From NCBI GenBank assembly GCA_039177505.1, contig JBCDFR010000021.1:1-64000 (forward strand): a DNA stretch of 64,000 nucleotides, read 5' to 3'. A model generated the notes under the pieces. It saw only the letters and a list, made by a program, of their open reading frames with translations, did no database searches and was not told where the DNA came from. The stretch comes from JABSQH01 sp039177505. GTDB taxonomy: Bacteria; Actinomycetota; Acidimicrobiia; Acidimicrobiales; Ilumatobacteraceae. Below are positions 35,563-44,145 of this stretch, piece by piece; within the stretch, counting starts at the first letter, position 1; each line of letters begins with the position of its first letter. The position numbers and the translations under genes are program-made.

Positions 35563-35668
35563 CACGATTCGGCCCAGATTGCTGACCTGCGGTTGCAGCC
35601 GCATCTTGCTGTCTACCAGGCGGTTTCTACTGCGGAGGGTTCCGGGCGATTGCGGCTAATTCGCTACA

Positions 35669-35694
35669 GGTTGCGTCACGGTTGCGTCACGGCC
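35669..35694. promoter_or_regulatory. Tandem TGCGTCACGG motifs, possible integrase arm sites
   Basis: Two head-to-tail 11-bp units GGTTGCGTCAC (35669-35679, 35680-35690) followed by GGCC, about 110 bp inside the left junction. A matching pair (GTGTCACGAACGTGTCACGG, about 50198-50217) lies about 45 bp inside the right junction. Paired short repeats next to core sites are typical arm-type binding sites for tyrosine integrases. Confidence 0.5.
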
Positions 35695-35713
35695 GTGTGC
35701 CGATTGACCAGCC

Positions 35714-35759
35714 CTCGGGCTTGGCCGTACGGTGTGGTTCAAAAACCAAGTGGCCCGAG
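35714..35759 (+). other. Nested hairpin upstream of the first cargo gene
   Basis: Outer stem CTCGGGC ... GCCCGAG (35714-35720 with 35753-35759) encloses an inner perfect stem TGGTT-CAAA-AACCA (35735-35748). It lies 54 bp before the start of the first rightward gene. It could be a terminator shielding cargo from outside transcription or a structured leader; no T-run follows. Confidence 0.45.
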
Positions 35760-35813
35760 CGATGCGCCAACACCGCCCGGGCCTGCCGAGCACCTGACTA
35801 GGAGGAGCCCGAC

Positions 35814-36128
35814 ATGAAGACCGTAGGACCGTCGTCTGCGCTGACCGCGGATGACCTCAACGACTACATAGCCAGGCTGGAAGCGATCCGCGACAGCGCG
35901 ATTGAACGGAAGCGACACCGCTCCGAACAACCGACGCTCTCGCTTGCAGATCGGTACCCGAACGACCCGGCCGGAGAAACCCATCGGCAGATCGGTGAGT
36001 GCCTGAAGGAGATCGATCGGCACCTCGATCAGCGTTGCGACGTTCAGATCCAGCTCGCCGAGAGCCTGATCGCTGCCGCGCGCAACCGGCTTGCCGACCA
36101 GCGTTCGCACTTGAAGGTGGTGAACTGA
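35814..36128 (+). CDS. Hypothetical protein, first gene of the island cargo
   Basis: 104 residues with an excellent AGGAGGAG ribosome site 7 bp upstream. Mostly helical and charged (LNDYIARLEAIRDSAIERKR; QIGECLKEIDRHLDQRCDVQ), perhaps a small coiled coil. No family recognised. Its stop overlaps the next start (TGATG), so the rightward cargo genes appear to be an operon beginning here. Confidence 0.75.
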   Translation: MKTVGPSSALTADDLNDYIARLEAIRDSAIERKRHRSEQPTLSLADRYPNDPAGETHRQIGECLKEIDRHLDQRCDVQIQLAESLIAAARNRLADQRSHLKVVN

Positions 36129-36613
36129 TGGGCGCGACCACTATCGCTTCGTGCGACCACTGTGGGGAACTGCAGGAACAGGCCAGCGACCGACTATTTG
36201 CGGACCTGTGCCCTCGGGACTGGTTCGAGCTGACTGTGCCGACGTACGGTCCGCAGAGCCACCTCGCGGATGATCCTTCCCGGATTGGACGTGACACGCG
36301 GTGGGCTTGCTCGATCGAGTGCATGGCCGAGATCGTGCTGTTACTCCGAGCTCGCATCGTTCACCCTCGGGCATGTAACTACGTGCCCGTGACGACAGTG
36401 AACAGCCGTGTCGCACACGCGATGCCGCTGGCGTTCGCCGACCGAACACTGGCAAGCGAGCGGACACTGTCGGCCTGCTCGATGGTTCGGCTTGGCCAGA
36501 CACGACCGGCGACCGGCATCGGGCTGCGGGCCTGCAAGCGGTGCGCATCGATCGCGGACGATCTCGAGCCTGGATGGTTCGGTGTGCCGGAGGAGATGTC
36601 CAATGTCGACTGA
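36128..36613 (+). CDS. Hypothetical Cys-rich protein, possible zinc binding
   Basis: 161 residues from ATG 36128 (overlaps the previous stop by 1 bp). Early CDHCGELQEQ and later LCPRDWFE, ACSIECMAE and LRACKRCAS give paired cysteines that could bind one or two zinc ions. No known family. It belongs to the rightward cargo operon. Confidence 0.65.
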   Translation: MGATTIASCDHCGELQEQASDRLFADLCPRDWFELTVPTYGPQSHLADDPSRIGRDTRWACSIECMAEIVLLLRARIVHPRACNYVPVTTVNSRVAHAMPLAFADRTLASERTLSACSMVRLGQTRPATGIGLRACKRCASIADDLEPGWFGVPEEMSNVD

Positions 36614-36746
36614 CCAGGACTGGCGCGACCTCGCTCTCGCCTGTTCAGGCGGTCTAGTCGAACCGTCGCGTCTACCCCAGCTGCTGCGGGTGGGATGTAC
36701 CGTCGATCTGTGGCTAGCGCGACGATTGCGACGTCGTTCGACGTGA
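36603..36746 (+). CDS. Small hypothetical protein
   Basis: 47 residues from ATG 36603, overlapping the end of the previous gene by 11 bp and the start of the next. It reads STDQDWRDLALACSGGLVEP and ends in an Arg-rich tail. Supported only by its place in a tightly packed operon and an upstream GGAGGAGA; it could be spurious. Confidence 0.4.
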   Translation: MSTDQDWRDLALACSGGLVEPSRLPQLLRVGCTVDLWLARRLRRRST

Positions 36747-37348
36747 ACGTGAGTGTCGGTTCCCCGTGGGCGTGGGGCTGGCCCGCTGTCGAGGCGCTCG
36801 CGACCGTCGTCGCTGCGTGCGGCGCCGTCGTCGCACTTCTGTATGCAAAACGAGCAGCCAAGGCAGCGCGGGACACCTGGACATCGAGCACCGAGCAGGT
36901 TTCCGCCATGCAAGAACAGCTCTCGCTACACGCCGAGGAGCTCCGGCTCGACGCTGGGCGGTGGCAGGAGGAGCAGGCTGAACGGCTACGCGTTAGACGA
37001 CGCGAGGCCGCACAGCTGAAGGTCCTCTCTAATGTGCACGTCGGTGGTGACTCGGGCCTCGAGCTCGACGTGGTGAACGAGTCGCCATCGATGCCGTTCA
37101 TCGGGGTCACGGTCGACGCTGACCCACGTATGACACATGTCGAGCGGGCGCGCCTCTTTGCATACAGCGTCGGGAATTTGGATCCGGGCCAACGTCACCA
37201 TCTTGAGGTTCCGTCAGGTGTCTTCTGGCGTGTCAGGTACTACGACATTGGGTTCGATCGATGGGAGCTGAACGTGTTCAGCGACGGAGTTCCGACCCGG
37301 ATCGTCCCGCCTGAACTCGATGTCGAGGGCCACGAGGCCACCGAATGA
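36695..37348 (+). CDS. Membrane-anchored coiled-coil protein of unknown function
   Basis: 217 residues from ATG 36695. One membrane helix near residues 28-50 (PAVEALATVVAACGAVVALL) is followed by a basic AKRAAKAARDTW and a coiled coil (SAMQEQLSLHAEELRLDAGR, QEEQAERLRVRRREAAQLK), then a beta-rich C-terminal domain. The layout (anchor, coil, sensor-like domain) is common in phage-encoded cargo of unknown role. No family recognised. Confidence 0.65.
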   Translation: MYRRSVASATIATSFDVNVSVGSPWAWGWPAVEALATVVAACGAVVALLYAKRAAKAARDTWTSSTEQVSAMQEQLSLHAEELRLDAGRWQEEQAERLRVRRREAAQLKVLSNVHVGGDSGLELDVVNESPSMPFIGVTVDADPRMTHVERARLFAYSVGNLDPGQRHHLEVPSGVFWRVRYYDIGFDRWELNVFSDGVPTRIVPPELDVEGHEATE

Positions 37349-37551
37349 GAGTGCCGTGGAGCATGGCGACCGTTGGGTGACTCGAAGGGTGTCGGGCGGT
37401 CGGCCCTCTTGGTGGTCGCTTCCGCTTGAAGGAAGATTCGGCGCACATTGGTGTGCCGCTCCTCCTCGGCTCCCTCGGCGTGACACTGGTCGGCCACCCG
37501 AGGGAGCACGGGAGATGGTGGCAGGCCGCGGGAGCGCGAGAATGCTGAGAA

Positions 37552-38841
37552 ATGGGGGACGACGCGGCAGGTTCAGATCGTCACGACGCCGGCACCATTT
37601 GGCCGGCACGTGACTGGGATTCCGAGTCGCTGCTCGGTGTATCGCCTGTCGACTGGGCATTGGTTGAGCAGCAGCTGCGTGATGGCGTCGATGCTGAGGA
37701 GATCGAACAGTGGGTAATTGAACGGCTCGAGAGCGAGATCCCCGCGAAGTACCGAAGTCGACAGACCGCGACGCGCCGGGCATTCACGGCAGAGCTCAGG
37801 CGCCGACGCGGTCGACTACTCCTGGTGAACCGGGCGAGACGCTGGCGGAGTCTTCGTCGGCTTGAGTGGGTCTGGGGCGACGCGATCGACGCTCTGGAAG
37901 CACTGCACCATGCCTGTCATGAATTTGGTGACGAGCACGCTGAAGCCCACCAGGAACAGCGGCGAGTGGAGAACGACTTTCGTTGCGAAGCGCTGATGGT
38001 GTTGTTCGCAAGGGCCTTGCTGACTACATCCGAGATAATCGCACTGCTCCGGTCCGGCCACGGGCTTGGTGCAGCGGGACGGTGGAGAACCCTGCACGAG
38101 GTGTGCGTGTTCAGCGTCGTGATCGCAGAGGGGAGCCAGGAAGTCGCGGAGCGCTAACTATTGCACAGCACCTCGATGGAGTTTCGCGACCTGCGCGCAG
38201 AACGCCAGCGCCTCCACGCTGCCGGCGAGTTTCACTTCGACGACCAGGACGAGGAGTACTTCGCAGAAGTTGACGCCGCACACCGCGAACTCGTCAAGCG
38301 CTTTGGCGCCAGTTTCGGCGCGGACCATGGCTGGGCGGCACCGATTTTCGACAACAAGCCGCCAACGTTCAAGATGCTCCAGGAACGATCGGAACGTGAT
38401 CGGCACCGAGCGGACTACCGCACATCGTCCCACCTAGTCCATAGCGACAGTTGGGGCAATCGTGCATTGATCGTGGACCATCACGGTTCCGAGATGGTCC
38501 AGACTGGCCCTTCGAACGGAGGGCTCGGCGCACCGGGAGCGATCACGGCCGGGGCGCTGTGCGACTGCGCAACGATCGTCCTCTTTCACGACGATCGCGA
38601 CACCAATCCTGACCTTGTAGGGATGGTCGGGAGCCTGCAGGATCTTGCAAGCGAGGCGGATCAGCTGTTCCACAGGGCTGATCAACACCTTGACGAGCTG
38701 CGCGCGGAACTCGATGCCGTCGGCGGCAACAGCGTGACTGTCTGGCGGTGGAGAGTGCTGGCGACGCGGCGGGCAATCAGGGAGATCTGTTGGCGAACTC
38801 GACGACTGGTTCAACGGATGGGGTTTGCCTCACCGCTGTAG
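37552..38841 (+). pseudogene. DUF5677-family gene interrupted by one in-frame stop
   Basis: Two same-frame ORFs (37552-38157 and from 38161) form one DUF5677 protein of about 429 residues. The family pattern runs across the break: LLRSGHGLGAAGRWRTLHEV ... EVAER-stop-LLHSTSMEFRDL, then FGADHGWAAP, SSHLVHSDSWGN and TGPSNGGLGAPG. Family members normally have Tyr after VAER, so the TAA at 38155-38157 looks like a single-base TAC/TAT to TAA change. The gene sits in the island cargo region; DUF5677 has no assigned function, though such proteins are frequent on mobile elements. It is either a fresh nonsense mutation or an assembly error. Confidence 0.8.
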
Positions 38842-38879
38842 CCGGTCGTTCGGACGTCTGATCAAGCGGGAATCGACTC

Positions 38880-39170
38880 CTACGCGGGCCCGATGAACTC
38901 GACCTGATCGGCGACGCCGTGGTCAACTGCGCTTGCCTCGAGGATCGACGCGGTGAAGTCCGAGGCTCGCGCCACGACGAGTCGTTCGGCACCCCGCGCC
39001 AGAAGAACAATCTCCACGAGCTGATCCAAGAAGGACGGTGTCGGCAGCGCCCCATCAGGAACATCCAGCCGAACGACGACTCCATCGAGTCGATCGGGTA
39101 GCGCCGATAGGAGCTGGTCAGCCTGATCGCGGCCTTTCATTCGCCGTGGTGCGACGAGTTCGGCATTCAT
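38880..39170 (-). CDS. STAS-like (DUF4325-type) protein
   Basis: 96 residues from ATG 39170, whose ATGA overlaps the stop of the ATPase gene (a GTG at 39182 is the alternative). The core DGVVVRLDVPDGALPTPSFL with DQLVEIVLLARGAERLVVAR follows the STAS-like DUF4325 pattern (hydrophobic-D-hydrophobic strand, then a TPSFLDEL-like helix). Such proteins usually accompany GHKL ATPases, as here, by analogy with anti-sigma kinase and anti-anti-sigma pairs. Target unknown. Confidence 0.7.
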   Translation of the reverse strand: MNAELVAPRRMKGRDQADQLLSALPDRLDGVVVRLDVPDGALPTPSFLDQLVEIVLLARGAERLVVARASDFTASILEASAVDHGVADQVEFIGPA

Positions 39171-40063
39171 GCGAATCGCCACGTAAAGGACACGTCAACG
39201 ACCGTACCTTGCCAAGACGGGCTGGGGAGGACACGAGGCGCTGCAGAAGCCTCAACCGCTGCATCGCCGGAGTGCACTCGGACGGCGCCGCGAAGTTGAG
39301 TAACGGTATTCAGTACGTACGGCAGTCCAAAGCCGCCCCCGCCTGCCTTGCGGGACACTCGTTCAGTTGTGGCGGCGAAGACAGCTGCACGGTTGTCCGG
39401 GAATTCGTGCCCGCCGGACGCTAGCGAGGATCGGATGCCCCGGCCGCGGTCAGCGACGGACAGATCGAGCCGGTTGGCCTTTGGGTACCACTGCATCATC
39501 GCGAAGCCAGGTCGTTCGGCGTGCTCTTCGATGTTCAACGCCAGCTCGTACAGCGACGCCCCGAGGCGCTCAGCCAGCACCCCGTCGCCCCACTCGAGGA
39601 TCCGTCGATCAATCACCTCGATCATGTCGTCAACGCGAGCTTCCGCGCCGAATCGGTGCAACGGAACGAATCTGTCTTGCCGAGCGTGCTCACGCACCGG
39701 CGGGACGTTGTGTGTCGCGCCGAGGTCCGTGAGCAGATTGAACAGACCAAGACGAGATGCATACGCCGCAGCTCCTGAGGGTGGCCGTCCGCTCGGCAGC
39801 GCCGTGGCGCTCGGCTCGGTTCGCGTTCCGGTCGGGTCGCACCAGGCGGAGATCGATCGACCCTTCGTCCGTTCCTCGTCGAGAATGCAAGCGAGGCGTA
39901 CAAGCCAGCCGACGCTGACCCATTCGCACTCCCAGAGGCTCACCTCGACGTGGTCGGTTCCGTCGTCGTCTACAGATGCGTGCCAGGTGGACTCATCAAG
40001 CCGCCTCTTCCCGTGACCGATCCGCACAAACGCAAGAGTACGTATTTCGCGGCCTGAGTTCAT
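39167..40063 (-). CDS. GHKL (HATPase_c) ATPase, kinase-like
   Basis: 298 residues from ATG 40063, whose ATGA overlaps the small-terminase stop (an ATG at 40075 is also in frame). The C-terminal half is an HATPase domain: N box SLYELALNIEEHAERPGFAM, G1 box LSVADRGRGIRSS, G2 box KAGGGGFGLPYVLN. The N-terminal half is unrecognised; no His-phosphotransfer helix or transmembrane segment is seen, so it is not a classical sensor kinase. With the adjoining STAS-like gene it resembles a partner-switching pair. Confidence 0.8.
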   Translation of the reverse strand: MNSGREIRTLAFVRIGHGKRRLDESTWHASVDDDGTDHVEVSLWECEWVSVGWLVRLACILDEERTKGRSISAWCDPTGTRTEPSATALPSGRPPSGAAAYASRLGLFNLLTDLGATHNVPPVREHARQDRFVPLHRFGAEARVDDMIEVIDRRILEWGDGVLAERLGASLYELALNIEEHAERPGFAMMQWYPKANRLDLSVADRGRGIRSSLASGGHEFPDNRAAVFAATTERVSRKAGGGGFGLPYVLNTVTQLRGAVRVHSGDAAVEASAAPRVLPSPSWQGTVVDVSFTWRFA

Positions 40064-40500
40064 TGGTGTCGCCATCTCGAGATCGCGGCCCGTCGGCCGC
40101 TGACCGACGTGAATCGTCCACGATTGTTGCGCCGCCCGTCTGGTTCGGGTTCGTCGGGCAGCTTGAGGCGTGCGCAGAGAGATGCGAACACGGTTCGGTG
40201 TAGTCGGATCTCAGCGATCAGTGGGTGAATGACGATCTGTCCGGTTGAGCCAGCTGCGGTGAGGCTGGCGTTGACGAGTGCTCCGTCGAGTTTGTCGATG
40301 AGGTCGCGTTCGCGGCAGGCGTCTTCGAGGAGTCGGAGTTCGTCGGGGCGAAGGGTGTAGGCGTTGGTGACGTCGCGCCAGAGGCTTTGTCCGCCGGCGT
40401 CGAGGCGGTCGGGTTGATGGCTGCGTTCGTGCGATTTGCGGGCGGCTTCGGTGCGTAGCTCGCGGTTGCAGAATCGGCAGGGGAAGGTGTCAGCGTTCAT
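40060..40500 (-). CDS. Phage terminase small subunit (P27-like)
   Basis: 146 residues from ATG 40500. The conserved part is DELRLLEDACRERDLIDKLD, then GSTGQIVIHPLIAEIRLHRT and FASLCARLKLPDEP, the pattern of actinophage small terminases, which recognise the DNA packaging site. An N-terminal C2H2-like finger (CRFCNRELRTEAARKSHERSH) precedes it. No large subunit is in the element. Its stop overlaps the ATPase start by 4 nt, so packaging and the ATPase/STAS pair are co-translated. Confidence 0.82.
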   Translation of the reverse strand: MNADTFPCRFCNRELRTEAARKSHERSHQPDRLDAGGQSLWRDVTNAYTLRPDELRLLEDACRERDLIDKLDGALVNASLTAAGSTGQIVIHPLIAEIRLHRTVFASLCARLKLPDEPEPDGRRNNRGRFTSVSGRRAAISRWRHQ

Positions 40501-40703
40501 CGAAAAACAGGGATCGTTCACCGCATCGATTTCTGAGTGCTAAGCCGACCGTTGGTTGATCGGAGGGGGTGTCGGGGGTGTGCCCCCACCCTCTCGCTCC
40601 GTCCGATGGGCGATCGGCGCTACGTCCGGGTGTGGCGTTAGCGGCGATGTCGATGCTCGCGGTGATGTTGTGTCGAGGTTGCTGTGCTGTTTGCAACGGT
40701 GGA

Positions 40704-41030
40704 TCACCAGATCAATCCAGGATGACGTTCCGCCGGTAGCTGGCCACGGGCCTGTCGGCGGGCTCTGCCGCGATCGATCTCACTTCGCGTCTTGACGTCG
40801 TGGCACGGGTCGCACAGACCCTGGCCGTTGCTCTCGTCGTCGCCTCCTCCTTCGGCGACCGGGACGATGTGGTCGGCGATCGTTGACGGGCGCTGATGGC
40901 AGGCTGCGCAGATGGGATCGCGCTCGAGGATCCTTCGGCGGACCGGGCCGGGGAACGACCGTGTACGGCCGGACCATGACCCGGTGTCCCGTGAGGAGGG
41001 GCGCCCGTCTGATTGAGGGGTGGTGGGCAT
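40704..41030 (-). CDS. HNH endonuclease
   Basis: 108 residues from ATG 41030 with GGGAGT upstream. Classic phage HNH: ERDPICAACHQRPSTIADHI (zinc CxxC and catalytic H), then EGGGDDESNGQGLCDPCHDV (N and second CxxC/H). Such nucleases next to a small terminase often take part in cos-type packaging cleavage. It is the next gene downstream of the small ORF at 41033-41203. Confidence 0.88.
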   Translation of the reverse strand: MPTTPQSDGRPSSRDTGSWSGRTRSFPGPVRRRILERDPICAACHQRPSTIADHIVPVAEGGGDDESNGQGLCDPCHDVKTRSEIDRGRARRQARGQLPAERHPGLIW

Positions 41031-41032
41031 CG

Positions 41033-41203
41033 TTACTCCCTCCCGGAACGACTCGCCGGGTATCCGGTTCGACACTGCCGATCGAGATCGCTGACGGTGA
41101 CATAGCGGTCAACGGTCCGGCCAGGCAACGGATCCGGGCGCGGATCGTCGACGTCAAGTGCGACCTCCTCGCCGTCGGGACGGGTGTAGAAGCGGACGGT
41201 CAT
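41033..41203 (-). CDS. Small phage protein
   Basis: 56 residues from ATG 41203, in a tight operon. It reads TVRFYTRPDGEEVALDVDDP, a short beta-rich start with no recognised family. The start overlaps the stop of the long tape-measure frame (ATGA) and lies 5 bp from the stop of the alternative Cys-rich frame. Confidence 0.55.
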   Translation of the reverse strand: MTVRFYTRPDGEEVALDVDDPRPDPLPGRTVDRYVTVSDLDRQCRTGYPASRSGRE

Positions 41204-43563
41204 CAGATCAGTTGGTCGATGGCTGATGCAGGGCGCTGTCCACAAGGCGACCGGTGTCGTGAGTGCACGCGTCGGACTCGGGTGTCAGCAAGACGGGGAT
41301 GCGATCGATCGGGCGCGGTTTGTCGCCGACGATGTCTTGCCAGCAGCACCGCGTGCAGAGTTCGGCGAGCAACATCCCCGATGTCGTGGACCAGATTGCG
41401 GCGAGTGCTTGGAGGCTTCGTCGATTGCAGTGTGCGCATCGGCGGTGTTGCCACGTGAAGGGGTTCGGATCGGCAGCGGAGTATGCCTTTGTCGCGCACG
41501 TGAGGCATCCGTGAAACAGCAGCGGGGCGACGAACAGCGTGATCGAGGGGCGGTGACGCCGGCCTGCAGCGAGGTGCTTGCAACGCGTGACTGCGCCTCG
41601 CTCGCCGCCGAAGTACTCGCTGGTGAACCGGACCCAGGTGTCCGCTTGGGCTGATCGAGCTTCGGAGTGGCGCCCATAGTCCGGCGAGCACGTAGCGGAT
41701 CCGGCCGGGGATGCCGGTGACGAATCCGACCATGAGGTCGATCCGTCCGCCGACCCAGTCCTTGGCTGAGTCGACGCCGGAGCGAAGTCCGTTCCACAGG
41801 TTCGCGATTGTGTTCTGGATCCGGCTGGGAATGGCCGTGACGAATCGTACGACGGCGTCGATCGCGGCACCGATCGCCTCCTTGATTGTCTCCCACGTCG
41901 TCTCGGTGATGTCGAGCACGGTGTCCCAGGCCGCCTGGATCAACTGCCACGCAGCGTTCAGTCCGTGCTCGATCAAGGCGACCATCGCGTCCCACACGCC
42001 GGCCAGTGCGGTCTTGATCCCGTCCCAGGCCTGGCCCCACTCGCCTCGTAGTAGTCCGGTGACGGTCTGGATGATCCCGCGGATCACGTCGAGCGCCGCC
42101 GAAACGAGCCTCTTCGCGGTCTCCCACGACGACTTCAAGTGCGACACGATGAACTCGCCGTAGCGCGTCCATATCTTCGAGATCACTGCCACCACCGTCT
42201 CCACGGCAGCGCGAATGCCCTCCACGGCGGCCGCAACCGTGTCGCGGATCCGTGGCCAGTTCTCGTCGACCCACAGCTTCATGTCAGCGAACGCCGCCGT
42301 CGCGAGCACGGTGGCGGCTTCGACGATCGGGCCGACGTTGTCTTGGATCCAGCCGAACACCTGCCGCCCGACGTCTTGGATCTTCGGCCAGTTCTGTTCG
42401 AACCACTGCACAGTCGATTCGAACGCAGGGATCAGTGTGGCGGTGGCGAAGTCAGCGAGACGGCCGAACGCCTTGCGTTTGAACTCTTCGGTCTTGGCCT
42501 TCGTGTTCGACGAGAGTTTGGTCGCCATCTTGTCGGCAGCGCCGGTTACATCGCCGAGCCCGTCACCGACATCGCCCAACGAATCGAGGAACGAAGGGAT
42601 CTCAGCGACGGACAGATCCTCAAGCGGAGTGCCGAACAAGGCGATCGCCGCATTGGACCGCTCGAGCGGATCCTCAATCCCTGACAGGCCAGCAGCGATC
42701 TGCTGCATGGCGTCCATCGCCCCTTGGCCGCCGCCCGCCAGCTTGGCCGACATCTCTTCGGCCGACAGGCCAGCGGCTTCGTAGGCGGCGACGGACGCCG
42801 TCGACATGTCGGTGCCGCGGATGGTCAGCTCTTTGAGTGAGTCGCCGAACTTGTCGATCCCGTAGACGCCGTCCTGCGCGAAGTCGGTGAGCAAGCCGAA
42901 CGCCTGCTCGCCTGTAAACCCGAGGTCAGCGAAGAAGTCGCCGTACTCGTCCGACGCTGCAAGTAGCTCATCGCGGATGCCTGCCGGCATCTGCTGCAGC
43001 CCCGTTGTCAACAGATCGAACGCGTGACTCGCCGAGTCGGCGAGACCCGACGACACGAGCTCCGATGCGGTCTGGATACCTCCGGCGACGTCGATGTCAA
43101 ACGCATCTCCCAGCGCGATCGCCTTCGGCGTGAGATCCTCGAACTGCTTCCCGCCGAGCCCTTCAAAGCTTGTCGACAGGTTGCCGACGTAGCCCTGGAC
43201 CTCGCTGAGGTTGTCACCCCACGCGTCCCGGTAGACCGACGATGCAGCATCGCCAAGCACCGCAGCGCGTTCGGGAGTGATGCCGAGCGACGCCTCGAGT
43301 TTGTCGACGCCGGCCTCGGCCCCGACGGCGTCACTGAACCCCTTCGTTACTGCGGCTGCGGCGATCGCGCCAACGGCGGCGAACCCCAACTTGGCGGCCT
43401 TGCCGAACGACGAGCCGAAACCCTTGGCCGCGGACCCGCCCGACGTCTTGCCAGCCTCCGCGCCGAATTTCTCGAGCGGCGCACCCATTTGCTTCTGGAG
43501 CGCTGGCAAGACGCCCTTCATCGACGGTATGACGGAGAGCGTTGCAAATCCGATGTTCGTCAT
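41203..43563 (-). CDS. Phage tail tape-measure protein (C-terminus probably frame-shifted)
   Basis: 786-codon frame. Residues 1 to about 630 are a typical tape measure: Ala/Gly-rich start, GFAAVGAIAAAAVTKGFSDA hydrophobic stretch, an N-terminal part with ITPERAAVLGDAASSVYRDA, and Trp-rich helical repeats (WFEQNWPKIQDVGRQVFGWI; AWDGIKTALAGVWDAMVALI; WNGLRSGVDSAKDWVGGRID). After about WAPLRSSISPSG the sequence becomes Arg/His/Pro-rich and unlike protein, while another frame continues with paired cysteines. A length-shifting error or deletion is likely near 41,640-41,690. Confidence 0.85.
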   Translation of the reverse strand: MTNIGFATLSVIPSMKGVLPALQKQMGAPLEKFGAEAGKTSGGSAAKGFGSSFGKAAKLGFAAVGAIAAAAVTKGFSDAVGAEAGVDKLEASLGITPERAAVLGDAASSVYRDAWGDNLSEVQGYVGNLSTSFEGLGGKQFEDLTPKAIALGDAFDIDVAGGIQTASELVSSGLADSASHAFDLLTTGLQQMPAGIRDELLAASDEYGDFFADLGFTGEQAFGLLTDFAQDGVYGIDKFGDSLKELTIRGTDMSTASVAAYEAAGLSAEEMSAKLAGGGQGAMDAMQQIAAGLSGIEDPLERSNAAIALFGTPLEDLSVAEIPSFLDSLGDVGDGLGDVTGAADKMATKLSSNTKAKTEEFKRKAFGRLADFATATLIPAFESTVQWFEQNWPKIQDVGRQVFGWIQDNVGPIVEAATVLATAAFADMKLWVDENWPRIRDTVAAAVEGIRAAVETVVAVISKIWTRYGEFIVSHLKSSWETAKRLVSAALDVIRGIIQTVTGLLRGEWGQAWDGIKTALAGVWDAMVALIEHGLNAAWQLIQAAWDTVLDITETTWETIKEAIGAAIDAVVRFVTAIPSRIQNTIANLWNGLRSGVDSAKDWVGGRIDLMVGFVTGIPGRIRYVLAGLWAPLRSSISPSGHLGPVHQRVLRRRARRSHALQAPRCRPASPPLDHAVRRPAAVSRMPHVRDKGILRCRSEPLHVATPPMRTLQSTKPPSTRRNLVHDIGDVARRTLHAVLLARHRRRQTAPDRSHPRLADTRVRRVHSRHRSPCGQRPASAIDQLI
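41208..41640 (-). other. Cys-rich alternative frame at the tape-measure 3' end
   Basis: In the frame one step from the tape-measure frame, codons ending at 41208 encode a plausible protein: RFTSEYFGGERGAVTRCKHL, FHGCLTCATKAYSA, HRRCAHCNRRSLQAL and LCTRCCWQDIVGDK. Four closely spaced Cys pairs suggest a zinc protein. No start codon fits its beginning, so it is either joined to the tape measure by a frameshift or the true 3' part of a fused gene. Confidence 0.45.
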
Positions 43564-43575
43564 CGTTGACGGCCT

Positions 43576-44133
43576 CTACCCGAGGGCGTTGTTCAGTCGC
43601 TGCCGATCGGCGGTGGTGTGCAGCTGGTGCGTTCGTGCGATGGGGAACCCACCGCTACGTGTGCCAGCGATCGGTACGCGCCCGCCGCTCTCATCGAGTG
43701 CGAACTGGACCCACTCGTCGATCGGTCGACGGATGGGATGAAGATCCTCGTACTCCCTCGGCGCGATCCCAGCTGCCCGAGCAGCAGCCGTGAGCCGGCT
43801 GCGCTGAGCGTTCCACGCGGCGAGCGCGGACTGGAGGACGTCGATTCCTTCGACGATCTGGCTGTAGGCAGTGCGCGCGTCATCGAGTCCTGTGGCGGCG
43901 TGCTTCTGCAGTGCCTCGATCGCATCGGTGCGACGTTGCTCTTGGTCGGCTTCTTCAGCGGCTTGACGACGTGCGTCCTCGCCGGCGGCGCGGAGTTCTT
44001 CGACCTCGAGATCGGCGCGTGCGGAGGCGACTTGCTCGCCGGTGATCGACGTGTCGCCGTCGAGGATGCGACGTTGCAGGTCGGCGAGGTGGGCGCTCGC
44101 TGGCGAGTCGGGGATGTCGGTCGTGTCGGGCAT
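43576..44133 (-). CDS. Phage protein with coiled coil, function unknown
   Basis: 185 residues from ATG 44133 with a clear GAAAGGAC ribosome site. The first 110 residues are charged helix (LEVEELRAAGEDARRQAAEE, QEQRRTDAIEALQKHA); the rest (REYEDLHPIRRPIDEWVQF) is globular. Twelve bp upstream of the tape-measure gene, so probably a tail or assembly component; no family recognised. Confidence 0.7.
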   Translation of the reverse strand: MPDTTDIPDSPASAHLADLQRRILDGDTSITGEQVASARADLEVEELRAAGEDARRQAAEEADQEQRRTDAIEALQKHAATGLDDARTAYSQIVEGIDVLQSALAAWNAQRSRLTAAARAAGIAPREYEDLHPIRRPIDEWVQFALDESGGRVPIAGTRSGGFPIARTHQLHTTADRQRLNNALG

Positions 44134-44145
44134 GGTCGTCCTTTC

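Noticed and set aside
35347..35604. 85-codon minus-strand ORF across the left junction
   Set aside because: It spans the att repeat, has no ribosome site or domain, and is unlikely to be a gene, although its end looks protein-like.
39348..40016. 222-codon plus-strand ORF opposite the GHKL ATPase
   Set aside because: Shadow frame; the minus strand has N, G1 and G2 boxes.
40530..40700. GGGGG-TGTG-CCCCC hairpin and ORF upstream of the small terminase
   Set aside because: No T-run or domain; the gap is under 300 bp and its role is not supported.
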